From Vicinamibacteria bacterium (GTDB lineage: Bacteria; Acidobacteriota; Vicinamibacteria; Fen-336; JAGNNV01), in the NCBI GenBank assembly GCA_016650185.1, contig JAENWE010000358.1:1-6850 (forward strand): 6,850 nt of DNA. Direction: 5' to 3'. Both the position numbers and the translations under genes were made by a program. Each line of letters begins with the position of its first letter. The stretch's first letter is position 1. A model generated the notes under the pieces. The model did not search any database, had not been told where the DNA came from, and saw nothing but the letters and a program-made list of their open reading frames with translations. Shown one piece after another: positions 6,271 to 6,850 of the stretch.

Positions 6271-6850
6271 ATGCCCCAGAAGATACCCAAACCGCTGAGC
6301 GCGCCCACTCTGAGCTGGGCTGCTCTCGCGTTCGTCGTCGGGACGTTCTTGAGGCTCTACTTCATTTCTTCCCAAGGCGCATGGGACACGGAATACTGGA
6401 AAGCGTGGGCCACGGCGGCCGCCTACTCCGGCATCACCCAGGCCTACGGAGGGCCGGAATCAGTCCCGACCGCGGATTTTCTCCCTCAGCTGCTCGGAAA
6501 CAAGCCCCGCTTCGAAGTTCCCTTCCGAGGCCGGGATTATGTGATCGACTATCCGCCGCTCGCGCTTGCGGTGTGGGGGGAGTCCTGGCGTTTCTTCACC
6601 TCGAAACCGCGCCCTTTTCGCGGGGCCGAGGCGGAAAACCTGGCGGTGAAATTTCCTCCCGTCGTCGGAGACTTTCTGTCCGCGGGCCTTTTGCTCTATG
6701 CGTTTCGCGCCGATCGCCGAAAAGCCCTCCAACTGGCCGTGGCGTATTGGATCTTTCCGGTCACTTGGGTCTCATCCGCGGTGCTCGGAAACTTCGATGG
6801 CTTCGTGTCCCCATTTCTCCTCCTGGCCGTCTTGTTGGCCACAAGCTCAC
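6271..6850 (+). CDS. Integral membrane glycosyltransferase, GT-C-like (3' end outside window)
   Basis: The frame is open from ATG 6271 to the window edge (193 codons, no stop). The N-terminus MPQKIPKPLSAPTLSWAALA leads into a membrane segment at about 14-32. It is followed by WDTEYWKAWA (38-47), whose acidic residues Asp39 and Glu41 fit the first periplasmic-loop motif of GT-C glycosyltransferases. Further marks are DYPPLALAVW, then KFPPVVGDFLSAGLLLY entering a second membrane segment, and FPVTWVSSAVLGNFDGF, which resembles the NP-x-sA-x-wGq-x-D region of mannosyltransferase-like GT-C proteins. Such enzymes transfer a sugar from a polyprenyl-phosphate donor on the periplasmic side; donor and acceptor are unknown here. 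No ribosome binding site is visible, and no alternative start codon lies just upstream. Another polytopic membrane protein family is possible but less likely. Confidence 0.78.
   Translation, partial: MPQKIPKPLSAPTLSWAALAFVVGTFLRLYFISSQGAWDTEYWKAWATAAAYSGITQAYGGPESVPTADFLPQLLGNKPRFEVPFRGRDYVIDYPPLALAVWGESWRFFTSKPRPFRGAEAENLAVKFPPVVGDFLSAGLLLYAFRADRRKALQLAVAYWIFPVTWVSSAVLGNFDGFVSPFLLLAVLLATSS

Overview
This is a GC-rich bacterial chromosomal segment with one tRNA gene, three complete protein genes and one gene cut by the right edge. The layout suggests a Gram-negative soil or sediment lineage, most like Acidobacteriota. The pointers are a large outer-membrane receptor with an N-terminal carboxypeptidase-regulatory-like domain, a fused sulfatase-fold/TPR lipoprotein, strong G/C preference at third codon positions, and no sign of phage or plasmid genes. 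The phylum is inferred from protein style and was not tested.

Layout from left to right. Bases 1-206 have no gene I can support. They hold two identical 60-bp direct repeats 31 bp apart and a long inverted repeat that runs into the 3' end of a minus-strand tRNA-Ser(GCU) gene (207-298, CCA encoded). Next, on the plus strand, come a small membrane-anchored TPR protein (334-1053) and a TonB-dependent receptor of 975 residues (1174-4101). The receptor has its own promoter-like sequence and a strong ribosome binding site. A two-sided terminator hairpin (4136-4170) separates it from the convergent gene at 4171-6222, a putative lipoprotein with an alkaline-phosphatase/sulfatase-fold domain followed by TPR repeats. 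Only 48 bp beyond its start, a plus-strand gene for a polytopic GT-C-like glycosyltransferase begins (6271) and runs off the window.

How the genes may work together. All four proteins are predicted to sit in the cell envelope: an inner-membrane TPR scaffold, an outer-membrane active transporter, a lipid-anchored hydrolase or transferase, and a membrane glycosyltransferase. A link to glycan or glycolipid handling is plausible but inferred only from adjacency. No operon joins the TPR gene and the receptor with certainty, because the 120-bp gap contains a promoter-like element.

The most unusual parts are the repeat/tRNA junction at 30-298 and the sulfatase-fold enzyme with Thr instead of Cys/Ser at the nucleophile position. 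I found no CRISPR array, transposase, integrase, toxin-antitoxin pair or defence gene, and nothing I would call a new system with confidence.
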